DNA of 48,808 nt from Anaerolineales bacterium (GTDB lineage Bacteria; Chloroflexota; Anaerolineae; Anaerolineales; Villigracilaceae): contig JAABUE010000003.1 in the NCBI GenBank assembly GCA_011389535.1, forward strand, positions 1-48,808, written 5' to 3'. A program made the translations under genes and the position numbers. Shown here piece by piece: positions 31,968-41,424 of this stretch (positions are counted from its first letter, which is position 1; every line of letters begins with the position of its first letter). The notes below the pieces were generated by a model. That model saw only the letters and a program-made list of their open reading frames with translations. It did not search any database and was not told the origin of the DNA.

Positions 31968-33100
31968 GCGCGCACCTTCGTCTTACCGGGAGTATCAGGA
32001 TCAGGCTTGGGCGGCACATCCTCTTCTTTGGCGGCAGCCAGTCTGCGTCTTTGTCTGCGACGGCGCCAGATCTCGCTGCTGACAACGAAGACGACCACGA
32101 GGCCGTTTAAGGCTGTCACCAATGCAGATGGGATCTGTACCATACGCTGCATGCTATTGGCTCCGACCAGCAACGCGCCAAACAAGACGGAAGCAGGGAT
32201 TGACCAGATGGGATGCAATTGTCCGAACAGCGCGGCCACGATACCGTTAAATCCTGCACTGCCGGTAAAGCCCGAGGCAGAGCCGTCGGTGATCATCCTG
32301 TAGTTCACGCCATACACCTGGATCATGCCTGCCAGCCCGGCGAACGCTCCGCTCAGGAGCAGGGCCAGCACAACGTGTCGTTTCACATCGATGCCGGCAT
32401 AGCGCGAGGCGTTCGGGTTCTGGCCAACCGCCCGGATGCGATAGCCAAGCGTGGTACGCCACAGCAGAATATAGACCAGGATCGCCAGAACCACCGCGAT
32501 CAGCGCGCCCAGGTGGAGGCGAGTGGGCGCCCAACGCAGCAGCCGGAAAGGTTCCAGCAAGCGGGCAGTTTGGGGAATTTTCGAAGCTAATTCTGCCTGG
32601 GATGGATCGATCATCGGGCCGCGCAGCATGAAATTCATGAACTGGACAGCAATGGCATTCATCATCACCGTGCTCAGGATTTCGTTCACGTTGAAATACG
32701 CCTTGAGGACACCCGGAATGCCGCCCCAAATCCCGCCACCGATGAACCCGGCCAGCATCGCCATTGCGATGACCAGCCAGCCCGGCAGGCCGGTAAAGGT
32801 CAGTCCCACCGAGGTGGCCAGGATTGCGCCAACGATCATCTGCCCTTCTCCGCCAATATTGATCACATCCCCGCGGAAGGAGATACAGATACCCAGCGCA
32901 ACCAGCAGCAAGGGCGTCGCCTTGACCAGGGTCTCTGCAAAGGCGTTGGTGCTGCCGAATGCGCCCACCCACAGGGCGCCATAGGCTTCCAATGGATTGG
33001 CCCCGAGCACTAACAACATCACCGCGCCAACGCCAAGCGCGGCCAGTGTTGCTATGACGGGCAGCAAAGCATCAAACAACGAGTTTAATCGAGATCGCAT
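31964..33100 (-). CDS. Nucleoside ABC transporter permease (system 1, NupP-like)
   Basis: 378 residues. BPD_transp_2 features: TPLLLVALGICISFRGDVINIGGEGQM (split over two motifs, GDVINIGGEGQ being the core), YFNVNEILSTVMMNAIAVQF, and RAVGQNPNASRYAGIDVKR, the coupling helix. The charged C-terminus (RRRRQRRRLAAAKEE) is cytoplasmic. It is the larger partner of the permease pair. The gene is 133 bases downstream of the GntR regulator on the same strand, so that regulator probably controls or joins this operon. Confidence 0.9.
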   Translation of the reverse strand: MRSRLNSLFDALLPVIATLAALGVGAVMLLVLGANPLEAYGALWVGAFGSTNAFAETLVKATPLLLVALGICISFRGDVINIGGEGQMIVGAILATSVGLTFTGLPGWLVIAMAMLAGFIGGGIWGGIPGVLKAYFNVNEILSTVMMNAIAVQFMNFMLRGPMIDPSQAELASKIPQTARLLEPFRLLRWAPTRLHLGALIAVVLAILVYILLWRTTLGYRIRAVGQNPNASRYAGIDVKRHVVLALLLSGAFAGLAGMIQVYGVNYRMITDGSASGFTGSAGFNGIVAALFGQLHPIWSIPASVLFGALLVGANSMQRMVQIPSALVTALNGLVVVFVVSSEIWRRRRQRRRLAAAKEEDVPPKPDPDTPGKTKVRA

Positions 33101-33233
33101 CGATTCCCTTCCTCCTCAGGGCCAAATAGAAAACAATTCCTATCGTTCAAATGAATAGAGGGAACTGGGGTAACCCTATATCCTGTTACATTCAAAAAAT
33201 ACAATAATTCTTTCAAATGTAAATCTATGCGCA

Positions 33234-33965
33234 TCAGCTCCATGCCTGTACCAGACTGAGTCGTAAGACCTTGTCGTCAAAATAATTTACACCCAGAGCC
33301 AGGGGCAAGTTTTGATTGCTATAAAATGCTACCTTTAATACCAGGACGGCCTGATCCAGCTCTTTTGCCAGCAATTGATGAACACGTTCTTCTACCAACA
33401 CTGACCGGATTTCTGTGATCGCAAAAGCAATGTTCTGATGGCAATAGCGCTTGAGAATCTCGCTGATATGCAGTTGCCCGTCGATATGCTCAGCAGCCTC
33501 CCTGAGAAAGGTGGTAGGGATGACATTCCTTGCCAGAATGACAGGCCGCTCATCCGCATAAAATAGACGCGTCAGGGATATCAATTCGTCGCCCGGCTCG
33601 ATGGCTAGCGCATTCGCTTGCTCTTCGGACGCAACTTTTTTCTCTATAGCTAAAGATCTGATGGTTGGCTTATACCCGTTGGTTTCGATGATGCGCACAA
33701 ATTCCCATAAATATCCCTGATGCGCATTTATTTCTCGAACCTTGATATTGACATACGTGCCATCCCCCTGTTTCCGTAAGATCAGTCCGTTCACTGCCAG
33801 CTTTGCGAGAACCGTCCGCAAAGTTGCCCGGCTCACGCCAAATTCATCCGACAACTCGCTCTCGGACGGCATGCGGCTTCCGGGCGCATAGGTGCCATCG
33901 CGGATTCGTCCGCGAAGGAGCTCTTCGACCTGGTCTGCGATTGACTTCGTTTGAATTAAGCTCAT
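33234..33965 (-). CDS. GntR-family regulator with UTRA domain (HutC subfamily)
   Basis: 243 residues. The winged helix is at residues about 8-75 (RMPSESELSDEFGVSRATLR and LILRKQGDGTYV). The UTRA ligand domain (residues about 95-240) has DELISLTRLFYADERPVIL, typical of effector-binding HutC-type proteins. Such regulators usually repress transport or breakdown genes until a substrate-related molecule binds. It lies between the two ABC transporter operons, upstream of system 1; its targets could include both. Confidence 0.9.
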   Translation of the reverse strand: MSLIQTKSIADQVEELLRGRIRDGTYAPGSRMPSESELSDEFGVSRATLRTVLAKLAVNGLILRKQGDGTYVNIKVREINAHQGYLWEFVRIIETNGYKPTIRSLAIEKKVASEEQANALAIEPGDELISLTRLFYADERPVILARNVIPTTFLREAAEHIDGQLHISEILKRYCHQNIAFAITEIRSVLVEERVHQLLAKELDQAVLVLKVAFYSNQNLPLALGVNYFDDKVLRLSLVQAWS

Positions 33966-34103
33966 GCAATGTATTTTATAGTGGGCAGTCGTCTGACCTT
34001 TAGATTAATTTGTACCATAAATCACAAGTTATTACAAGTACACTTAAGAAATATTAAGGATACGGGAGTCAAAAGTGGCGGAAAATTAATTTCTGCCCTA
34101 ACA

Positions 34104-35072
34104 TTATAGACCGCGTTCGCCTCGGATGTAGGGATTCCCGAGGGCAGCTGGAGCACCCAGTCGCTTGCGGATGGCCTCCCGTGAACCGATCACCAGCACG
34201 ATGACGGTAAACGCATAAGGGAGCATCTGCAGGAAGAAGCCCCAGTACGGGTTGTAATAGAACGGATTGTCAAAACCCAAGAGCGTAAGCGGGCCCTGGA
34301 TGTCGAGGATCAGCCGGCGAAGTGCTCCAAACGCATAGGAGCCAACCGCCGCACGGACCGGGTCCCATTGCGCGAAGATGACAAGCCCGATAGCGATCCA
34401 ACCCTGGCCGGCTGTGGTCAGTTCGCTGAACCAACCCGGCGCAACAGCCAGGCTTATGGTTGCTCCCGCTAAACCGGCCAGCATCCCGCCAACGAAAACA
34501 TAAAAATAGCGCATGCGGAACACGTTGATACCCAGCGCATCCGCCGCGGACGGGTATTCCCCCACCGCGCGCAGGTGCAAACCGGGCCGGGTGCGGTTAA
34601 TGTAATACCAGGCCAGCGGGATCATCAGGTAGCCGATGTAGACCAGGATGCTCTGTCGTGCAAAGAAGATCGGGCCAAGCAGTGGGATCTGGGACAGCAG
34701 CGGAATGGAAAGGTTCGGCAGCAATGAGACAGTGCCCGCCTTGCTCAAACCCTCGCCCAACACCAGGCTGATGCCCGTCCCGAGGAAGGTCAGCGCCAAT
34801 CCGCTGACAACCTGATCGGCGTGAAGTGTGATGGTAATAAAGGCATGGACCTGGCTGATCAAGCCCGCAGCGAACATAGCAACCAGCAGGCCCAGCCAGG
34901 GATTTCCGGTCGCAATGGTGGTGCTGAATGCAGACATGGCGCCGATCAGCATCATGCCTTCCACCCCCAGGTTGAGCACACCTGCACGCTCGGAGAAAAT
35001 CTCACCGATGGTAGCAAAGAGCAGCACGGTTCCGGTAGCGACGCCAGCTTGCAGGATGATGATAAAGTCCAT
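34104..35072 (-). CDS. Nucleoside ABC transporter permease (system 2, NupQ-like)
   Basis: 322 residues, about nine helices, with TGTVLLFATIGEIFSERAGV, NLGVEGMMLIGAMSAF and RAVGEYPSAADALGINVFR, the same architecture as the 31035 permease. It follows the longer permease by three bases and closes the system 2 operon; the GntR gene lies downstream after 138 bases. Confidence 0.9.
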   Translation of the reverse strand: MDFIIILQAGVATGTVLLFATIGEIFSERAGVLNLGVEGMMLIGAMSAFSTTIATGNPWLGLLVAMFAAGLISQVHAFITITLHADQVVSGLALTFLGTGISLVLGEGLSKAGTVSLLPNLSIPLLSQIPLLGPIFFARQSILVYIGYLMIPLAWYYINRTRPGLHLRAVGEYPSAADALGINVFRMRYFYVFVGGMLAGLAGATISLAVAPGWFSELTTAGQGWIAIGLVIFAQWDPVRAAVGSYAFGALRRLILDIQGPLTLLGFDNPFYYNPYWGFFLQMLPYAFTVIVLVIGSREAIRKRLGAPAALGNPYIRGERGL

Positions 35073-35075
35073 GTT

Positions 35076-36212
35076 CTACTCCTCCGACCCGGCGCGAATG
35101 ATGCGGATGCGATAACGCAGCAAGAAGTCGCTGGCGATAAGACACACCAAAATAATACCCTGGATCATCTTGGGCACCCCCGAAGGCTGGATCTCGCGCC
35201 CTGCCAGGATTAATGCGCCAAAGAGCACAGAAACGACGACAATGACACCCGGATGTAGCTTGGCTAGCCAGGCTACAATGATTCCGGTAAAACCATAACC
35301 GGCTGCGACAGGCGACGTCTGTAAACGATGGACAACTCCAGTAATTTCGCTCATCCCGCCCAGACCGGCCAGCGCGCCGGAAACCATCATCACCAAAATC
35401 GTATTGCGTGAGATATCGATGCCTGCGTACCGAGCGGCACTGGGATTATCTCCGATCAGGCGTATTTCATAACCCCAGCGGCTGCGGTAAATTAACAGCC
35501 ACAGCACAAAAGCTGCCGCGATTCCAATCAGCAACCCTGCATGGGTGGTCAAGCCACGTAAAATTGGAAAGGTTTCTGCATAATCGAGCAAGCGGGGCAG
35601 CCAGGCTGTCCTTGGGAACCTGGGGCTCATTTGGAAGCCGCCCTCAGACCAGACTCCAAAAATCCAGAAGTTCATCCAGGAAATCGAGATATAGTTCAGC
35701 ATCAACGTGCTGATGATCTCGTTGACATTGAATTTGGCCTTCAGATATCCCGGTATAAAACCCCACAGAGCGCCCGCTAACATTCCCGCCACCATCATGA
35801 CCGGGATGAAAATCCAGGCCGGGGTTTCTGCAGACAGTAACGGCGCAAGCACAACAGCACTGGCGCCAAACGCGCCCATGATGAACTGTCCCTCTGCGCC
35901 GATATTCCACAATTTCATCCGGAAGGCAATCGAACAGGCCAGGGCGGTCATCAAGATGGGTGTAGCTTTCACCAGCGTATCCGAGATCACGCCAAGGTTA
36001 CCGAATGAAGCCCGCGCAATATGAGCATAGGAGAGGAATGGGTCACCACCGGCAAAAGCGATCACAATCCCACCCAGGATGAGCGCTATGAAGATCGCGC
36101 CTAAAGACACTGCGACAGGATACCAGCGTGGAGGCTCCTGCAGGCGCGGTTCCAGTTTGATGCGGAAGGAGCCGGCTTGAGGTCCGGTTTGAGGCGTTGT
36201 GGTTTCTGTCAT
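35076..36212 (-). CDS. Nucleoside ABC transporter permease (system 2, NupP-like)
   Basis: 378 residues. Contains ALACSIAFRMKLWNIGAEGQ, YLKAKFNVNEIISTLMLNYI and RLIGDNPSAARYAGIDISR, matching the longer permease of BMP systems. A proline/threonine-rich cytoplasmic start (residues 1-20) precedes the first helix. Overlap of the start with the ATPase stop (ATGA) and the short gap to the next permease indicate one transcript. Confidence 0.9.
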   Translation of the reverse strand: MTETTTPQTGPQAGSFRIKLEPRLQEPPRWYPVAVSLGAIFIALILGGIVIAFAGGDPFLSYAHIARASFGNLGVISDTLVKATPILMTALACSIAFRMKLWNIGAEGQFIMGAFGASAVVLAPLLSAETPAWIFIPVMMVAGMLAGALWGFIPGYLKAKFNVNEIISTLMLNYISISWMNFWIFGVWSEGGFQMSPRFPRTAWLPRLLDYAETFPILRGLTTHAGLLIGIAAAFVLWLLIYRSRWGYEIRLIGDNPSAARYAGIDISRNTILVMMVSGALAGLGGMSEITGVVHRLQTSPVAAGYGFTGIIVAWLAKLHPGVIVVVSVLFGALILAGREIQPSGVPKMIQGIILVCLIASDFLLRYRIRIIRAGSEE

Positions 36213-37783
36213 GCGGCTGCTTCCTTTTCAATTTTATCCAGTGGTGTGCCGGTCATCATCAAGCCGATCTTTTCCACAATTTCGTCGGATGGTTCTTCCA
36301 TTCCCAATTGGATTTCTCCCATAATGCGGCCCTCATAGATGACGTAAAGGCGGTCACTGAGCGAGAAGAGTTCTTCCAGTTCCTCCGAAATCAACAGCAC
36401 CCCGGAGCCTGCCTCCCTTTGCACAAGCAGCAGCCGGTGGACGCCTTCGATCGCGCCCACATCCAGGCCGCGGGTTGGCTGGACAGCCACCATAAAGGCC
36501 GGTTCGCCGGAAATCTCGCGCGCCAGGATCACGCGCTGAAGGTTACCACCCGAAAGCAGGCGCACGGGCGTATCCACGGACGGTACAATGATGTCATAAG
36601 CCTCTTTGAGTTCTTTTGCAAAGCGGCCAGCTTCGTTCATATCCAGCAAACCACCGTGAGAAATAGGCGGCTTGCGATACTTTTTCATGATGACGTTATC
36701 CGTCACGCTCAGGTTGGGCGAGGAGCCGACGTGCGTCCGATCTTCTGGCACGTACGCCATTCCACGCTGGATACCATATAGAGTGGGACGGTTGCTGACC
36801 AGTTCGCCGGTCAGGGCCACCTCACCCTGAGTTGCATTTCGCAGACCACAGATGACCTGCGAAAGTTCGCGTTGTCCGTTGCCGGCAACCCCCGCCACAC
36901 CCACAATCTCACCTGCGCGCACGTTCAAAGACAAGCCGCGCAGGGCCGGTAAGCCTTTGTCATTTTCAGCATACACATCCCGCACATCCAAGACCACTTC
37001 CCCGGGCTTCGCAGGTTTCTTCTCGACGCGGAAGACCACCTCACGGCCAACCATCTGGCGGGCCAGTTCCTGAGTGGTGACACCTTTGGCAGGCAGGCCA
37101 TTGGCGGTGACTTTTCCGCGCCGCAACACCGTGATGCGGTCAGCGATGGCTGCCACTTCGTTCAGTTTGTGGCTGATAAAGATGATGGATTTTCCCTGGG
37201 CAGTCATGGAGCGCAGTGTTTCGAACAAATCATCGATTTCCTGCGGTGCGAGGACCGCTGTTGGCTCATCCATAATGAGAACCTGGGCGCCTCGATACAA
37301 CATCTTTAAAAGCTCGACGCGTTGCTGCTCTCCCACCGATAATTGCCAGACCTTGGCCCGCGGGTCGACATCCAAACCATATTGCTTTCCAAGCTCTGCT
37401 ATTTTGTCATCGTATTCGCTGAGCCTCATTAAGAAACGCGGTTCATCCAATCCGAGCAGCACATTTTCGGTCACAGTTTGAGAGGGGACCAGCATGAAGT
37501 GCTGGTGCACCATCCCGATCCCGGCTTTGATCGCATCCCGCGGCGATGAAAGATTGACTGTCTTGCCATTGACTTGAATAACACCTGCATCAGGTCTATA
37601 TAGCCCGGCCAGAACATTCATCAGAGTGCTTTTGCCAGCACCATTTTCCCCCAACAAAGCGTGTATTTCACCACGCATTAAATCAAAGTCGACATGATCG
37701 TTTGCCAGCACGCCAGGGAAGCGTTTGACAATGCCACTCATGGTGACAACAGGCGGGAGCGTAGTCTGGTTTGAAGTCGCCAA
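36209..37783 (-). CDS. Nucleoside ABC transporter ATP-binding protein, double-domain (system 2)
   Basis: 524 residues, paralogous to the ATPase at 28046-29614. Domain 1: LLGENGAGKSTLMNVLAGL and LSVGEQQRVELLKML. Domain 2: degenerate Walker A (VAGVAGNGQRELSQ) and LSGGNLQRVILAREIS. It energises the permeases at 34104-36212. Keeping two complete paralogous systems side by side suggests different nucleobases or nucleosides, or different affinities. Confidence 0.92.
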   Translation of the reverse strand: MATSNQTTLPPVVTMSGIVKRFPGVLANDHVDFDLMRGEIHALLGENGAGKSTLMNVLAGLYRPDAGVIQVNGKTVNLSSPRDAIKAGIGMVHQHFMLVPSQTVTENVLLGLDEPRFLMRLSEYDDKIAELGKQYGLDVDPRAKVWQLSVGEQQRVELLKMLYRGAQVLIMDEPTAVLAPQEIDDLFETLRSMTAQGKSIIFISHKLNEVAAIADRITVLRRGKVTANGLPAKGVTTQELARQMVGREVVFRVEKKPAKPGEVVLDVRDVYAENDKGLPALRGLSLNVRAGEIVGVAGVAGNGQRELSQVICGLRNATQGEVALTGELVSNRPTLYGIQRGMAYVPEDRTHVGSSPNLSVTDNVIMKKYRKPPISHGGLLDMNEAGRFAKELKEAYDIIVPSVDTPVRLLSGGNLQRVILAREISGEPAFMVAVQPTRGLDVGAIEGVHRLLLVQREAGSGVLLISEELEELFSLSDRLYVIYEGRIMGEIQLGMEEPSDEIVEKIGLMMTGTPLDKIEKEAAA

Positions 37784-37874
37784 GGGTCTCTCCTCCGTGC
37801 TCTTATTTTGTTTGATGATGTCACATTTGCCAAGTTCGTCAAGAGAGGTCCGAATTTTGGGTGTTCTTTTTGTA

Positions 37875-37886
37875 GTGACATTGTCA
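37875..37886. promoter_or_regulatory. Shared GTGACATTGTCA motif (transporter system 2)
   Basis: Identical to the 12-mer at 29788-29799 and in the same relative place: after the hairpin that follows the lipoprotein gene and before the ATPase gene. The core is TGACA-T-TGTCA. Confidence 0.4.
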
Positions 37887-37897
37887 GGTTAGAAACA

Positions 37898-37925
37898 GGG
37901 CCAGGACCCAGTAGAGTCCTGGCCC
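37898..37925 (-). terminator. Hairpin downstream of lipoprotein gene 2 (attenuator type)
   Basis: GGGCCAGGAC (37898-37907) pairs with GTCCTGGCCC (37916-37925) on an 8-base loop, 20 bases after the lipoprotein stop. Like its counterpart at 29821-29853 it has only a weak U-run, so it may attenuate or protect rather than fully terminate. Confidence 0.6.
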
Positions 37926-37944
37926 CTTACAAACTTAATTCTTA

Positions 37945-39243
37945 CTAAGGCAACTCAGCGGTAATGCCTTCAGCCCACCACTTCATACAAACATCAATAC
38001 TGCACGGCAGACCAAATTCGGGGAAGGCGTCCAGGTCAACCTGCTCGAGGCTCTGACCGGCAGGCAGAACCACATTGCCCTTGTTGTCATTGATCGGACC
38101 GGTGAACACATCGAAGCGGGTGAACTCGCCGGCAAGCATCTGCGCCAGAATGTCGCGCACTTCCTGAACAACCTCTTCAGGTAGCTCGGCAACACCGGGG
38201 GGTAGCTCTTCGCCTTCCATGAAGCCATACAGACCCAGCGCGCCGGTTTCGGCATCGAAATAATCCCAGCCCGGTACGTAGGTGCCGTCGATTGTACCCT
38301 GCGTAATGCGGGCATATTCCGGACCCCAAACCCAGTAGGGAGCGGTAAGACAAGCATCCACTTTGCAGGAACCGTACCAGTCATAGGTAACGCCCCATTT
38401 GCCCTTTTCCTGGGCCACATCGGCGACTGCCGGGGTATCGGCACCGGTGAAGACCACCTGCGCACCCGCGTCGAACAGGGAAGCAGCTGCTTCCTTTTCG
38501 ATGATCGGATCGTGCCAGGTGTTGATCCAGCGGATATCCATCGTGCACTCGGGGCAGGTCTTCTTCATACCCAGCGCAATGGCGTTACCCAGGCGGATTT
38601 CTTCCGGGATCGGGAAGGTAGCCATATAACCCAATTTCGGGTTTCCGTCCATCTGGGCGCGGGCGCCTGCCAGCATACCAGCCAGGTACTTCATATTTTC
38701 CATGGCGCCCATCAGGTTGCCAAAGTTTTCCTGGTTGGAATTGATGCCGGTCAGGTGGATGAACATCACATCTGGATACTCTTCCGCAACCGCCTGCATC
38801 GGGTCGCCAAAGCCGAACGACGTACCGAAGATCAGGTCAAAGCCCTTGCGAGCCAGGCTGCGGAAAACCTGTTCTGAATCCGCGCCTTCGGGCACATTTT
38901 CGATATAGGCAACGTGCGTGTTGGGCACGTTTTCCTCAACGTAGAGCAGACCTTCATAGTGCGCCTGTGACCAACCGCCATCATCATGCGGGCCAATCAG
39001 TACCATGCCTACATTGAACTTGCCTTCCTCGATCTCAGGAATTTGGAAACCGGTCGAGGGCTCGGCCGGGGCTTCGGTGGCTGCCGGAGCTGCAGGTTCA
39101 GCAGGGGACTCCGTTTCGGCTGGTTCAGCGGGGACTACTGGCTCGGCGGGTTCGGCAGTTTGAGGGGTCACACCGCAAGCTGAGGCGATCATCACAAACG
39201 CCAGCGCAAATGTTAAGATTCGCAACATTGTAAGGCGATTCAT
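37945..39243 (-). CDS. BMP-family nucleoside-binding lipoprotein (system 2)
   Basis: 432 residues. Signal peptide ending MIASACG with Cys23 as lipid anchor, then an Ala/Pro/Glu linker (residues about 24-68). The domain starts KFNVGMVLIGPHDDGGWSQAH, with VAYIENVPEGADSEQVFRSL, LIFGTSFGFGDPMQAVAEEY and VVFTGADTPAVADVA. It is longer than system 1 and has cysteines in KTCPECTMD and GSCKVDACL plus LPCSIDVCMKWW, which could form disulfides outside the cell. AGGAG precedes the ATG. It heads the system 2 operon behind its own promoter. Confidence 0.92.
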   Translation of the reverse strand: MNRLTMLRILTFALAFVMIASACGVTPQTAEPAEPVVPAEPAETESPAEPAAPAATEAPAEPSTGFQIPEIEEGKFNVGMVLIGPHDDGGWSQAHYEGLLYVEENVPNTHVAYIENVPEGADSEQVFRSLARKGFDLIFGTSFGFGDPMQAVAEEYPDVMFIHLTGINSNQENFGNLMGAMENMKYLAGMLAGARAQMDGNPKLGYMATFPIPEEIRLGNAIALGMKKTCPECTMDIRWINTWHDPIIEKEAAASLFDAGAQVVFTGADTPAVADVAQEKGKWGVTYDWYGSCKVDACLTAPYWVWGPEYARITQGTIDGTYVPGWDYFDAETGALGLYGFMEGEELPPGVAELPEEVVQEVRDILAQMLAGEFTRFDVFTGPINDNKGNVVLPAGQSLEQVDLDAFPEFGLPCSIDVCMKWWAEGITAELP

Positions 39244-39337
39244 TTTTTTTCTCCTAGATAGTTTAGATATAGTAGATCGACAAAGTAGCGTAGAGATGTT
39301 TTATTTTTGCGAAGCGGTACCTCCTTTCTTGGCAAAA

Positions 39338-39347
39338 TGTCTAGACA
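39338..39347. promoter_or_regulatory. Candidate GntR operator TGTCTAGACA
   Basis: A perfect 10-bp palindrome begins about nine bases downstream of the -10 box, at or just after the expected transcription start of the system 2 operon, a classical repressor position. GntR/HutC sites are often short palindromes with a TA centre, so either GntR protein in the window could bind it. Confidence 0.5.
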
Positions 39348-39356
39348 ATAGGCGCT

Positions 39357-39385
39357 ATTCTACTTGTAAGGCACGTTTTCGGCAA
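39357..39385 (-). promoter_or_regulatory. Promoter of transporter system 2
   Basis: On the minus strand TTGCCG (39385-39380), a 17-base spacer and TAGAAT (39362-39357). It lies about 114 bases upstream of the lipoprotein start, leaving a leader with a GGAGGT that is not followed by a start codon. Confidence 0.55.
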
Positions 39386-39427
39386 CTAATTGTGTCTTAA
39401 AATCGGTACGAACGCAAGTCACAAGTC

Positions 39428-41419
39428 TCATGGATTACACACGAATAATGTCGTAGCTTGGCGGATAAAGTCATCTTTTTCGGGTGATGCGGGCGCCTCC
39501 CGCTGAATGCGGTCCCATAACCTGCACAATAATGGGCCGAGATAATTCTTTGAGAACTGGTAGGAATCCTGCGAATACGCAAGCGCCTGCTCCCACTCGC
39601 CCACGTGGGCGTAACCTTCAACAAAGACAAACCGCTCGAGCGGGTCATCGGTGTGCTCATCCAATTTGAAGGCCTTATCGCCCAGTTCTGCTACTTGCTG
39701 CCAGTCGCCTACCTGCCGCGCCAGGTCTGCCCGCTCGAAGTAGTAACACCAACCATGGGCTGGTTCAGGGCTGTAGATTTCCGGCATGCGCGAGGTCGAT
39801 CCAGCTTCCAAAACAGGCCCGGATGATGAAAGCTTGGCAGCTTCGCGCATCAAGCTGTCAGCGGGGATCAAACGGTTATACGGGTCTATTTCCGGGTCGA
39901 GCAGGCGCAGGCAGCCTGGCGGCGCATAGAAAAAAGTCACCACCCGCGAAGTATTTCCTTCGAACCGCCCGGCCAGGTAATCATATTCCACGGCTTGCCC
40001 CGGCTCCATACTGGCCAGTGTACCGCCCAGCCGGTTGGTAGGATAGAAAAGCACATAATCCACGCGGCCCGTGTGGTTGTCTGGCGCATAGATCCAGTTC
40101 AGCGCCGCACCGATCGAATTATCGGCGTAAAAATCCAGTTCCTCGTTCATCAGCACAATCGTGCCCGGCTCCAATCCCGGCGCGCGCCAGGTCATCTGCC
40201 AGAACAGGTTTTTCTGCGCGTTCCAATCGCGGCGAAAATCATTCGACCACTGGAACTGACGCCCGGCGGCAAGCGAAACGAGCACCGCTAAAAAGATCCA
40301 ATTCAATTGGCGGGGCAGCAATGCCAGCAGCCCGGCCAACAGCAGGCTGACGCCCAGCATAAAGGACAACGTTGCGCGGTTGGCCGGATAACCCAACGAG
40401 ACCGGCACACCCGTCAGCCAGAACGGCCAGCCCGCCACGAACAGGATGAAGAGGCCTAATCCCAGCGCCCAAAAAGCATCTTTTCTGGCGCTTCTTTTCG
40501 CTCCCTGTGTTTGCCAGCCGAACAAGGCAATAACCAGCACACCGTATGTGAGCAGCGCCACCGCCCCGTAAACCAGGGTCGTACGCGGACCGTCAGTTGC
40601 AAGGTCAGGCAGCCGGAAGACCTGCGCCCAGGCCGCCACGCTGACCGTCCACAGGCTGGCCGGGATGGTGGTGACCAAATTGAATGGACTCGTTCCATCC
40701 TGGCCAGTGCCGATCTCGTAGATCTGGTTGTTGAAGATGAATAAACGGGATAAGACCGCAGCCACGAAGACGGCCAGATAAGGCGCCCACAGGCCAAGGG
40801 TCCGGCGTAGACGCGCACCGAAGTCCAGGTCTTCCTCGCGCAGCGCAGTCCAGATGACGGCCGGCCGTATCAATTCCAGCACAAAAAAATATTCGTGCAT
40901 CCACAGGTTCAACCCGGAAAAAAACATCCCAAAGCCCGTCTTGAGCCAGTAGCGCTCCCGCCAGGCGCGCAGCATGAGATAAAGAGAAAACAAGAAGAAG
41001 TTGAGAACAATGAAAAAATGACTGTAAAGGAAAGCCCCCGATTGTTGGTTGAAGCCGGGATAGACCAGGAAAAGCAGCGCGGATCCGAGCGCAAGCCTGG
41101 GCTGCTTTGGGAACAGTTCTCGCAGGATCGCCCAGGCCAGCAAAGCCGTCAGCCAACGCAAGAAGAGCGCGAAAACATGCCAGTAGATTGGGATTTGTGA
41201 GAATAATTGCGTGGTACCCTGGTAGAGCAGGCCCCATACGGGACGATTGGTGGAAAAATAACGCTCCATCGCCTCCGGCCCCAACTGGTAACGAATCCAG
41301 GAAATTCCCATATCGTCCCAATAAAAGCCGAGCTGCGGCAGCAACAGCCCGTAGGCAAGAACTGCCACGATTGCCAGCACCAACGGTGGGGATGTGAGGG
41401 AGGAGGCGAGGCGTTTCAT
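39428..41419 (-). CDS. Large membrane protein, possible GT-C fold
   Basis: 663 residues from the ATG at 41419; the frame opens farther upstream, but that part lies in a repeat element and reads as unlikely protein. About eleven helices follow a short N-terminus, with an early FYWDDMGISWIRYQLG whose double Asp sits where GT-C glycosyltransferases (ArnT/PMT type) hold their catalytic acid. After the last helix comes a soluble region of about 270 residues that ends in TPR-like helices (GDWQQVAELGDKAFKLDEH, VGEWEQALAYSQDSYQ). Use of a polyprenyl-sugar donor is possible but unproven. It is downstream of carbamate kinase and probably unrelated to it. Confidence 0.75.
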   Translation of the reverse strand: MKRLASSLTSPPLVLAIVAVLAYGLLLPQLGFYWDDMGISWIRYQLGPEAMERYFSTNRPVWGLLYQGTTQLFSQIPIYWHVFALFLRWLTALLAWAILRELFPKQPRLALGSALLFLVYPGFNQQSGAFLYSHFFIVLNFFLFSLYLMLRAWRERYWLKTGFGMFFSGLNLWMHEYFFVLELIRPAVIWTALREEDLDFGARLRRTLGLWAPYLAVFVAAVLSRLFIFNNQIYEIGTGQDGTSPFNLVTTIPASLWTVSVAAWAQVFRLPDLATDGPRTTLVYGAVALLTYGVLVIALFGWQTQGAKRSARKDAFWALGLGLFILFVAGWPFWLTGVPVSLGYPANRATLSFMLGVSLLLAGLLALLPRQLNWIFLAVLVSLAAGRQFQWSNDFRRDWNAQKNLFWQMTWRAPGLEPGTIVLMNEELDFYADNSIGAALNWIYAPDNHTGRVDYVLFYPTNRLGGTLASMEPGQAVEYDYLAGRFEGNTSRVVTFFYAPPGCLRLLDPEIDPYNRLIPADSLMREAAKLSSSGPVLEAGSTSRMPEIYSPEPAHGWCYYFERADLARQVGDWQQVAELGDKAFKLDEHTDDPLERFVFVEGYAHVGEWEQALAYSQDSYQFSKNYLGPLLCRLWDRIQREAPASPEKDDFIRQATTLFVCNP

Positions 41420-41424
41420 TTGCT

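Noticed and set aside
33101-33233. Possible purine riboswitch before the nucleoside transporter
   Set aside because: I looked for the purine-type three-way junction with its conserved loops here and in the leaders of both lipoprotein genes and found no match.
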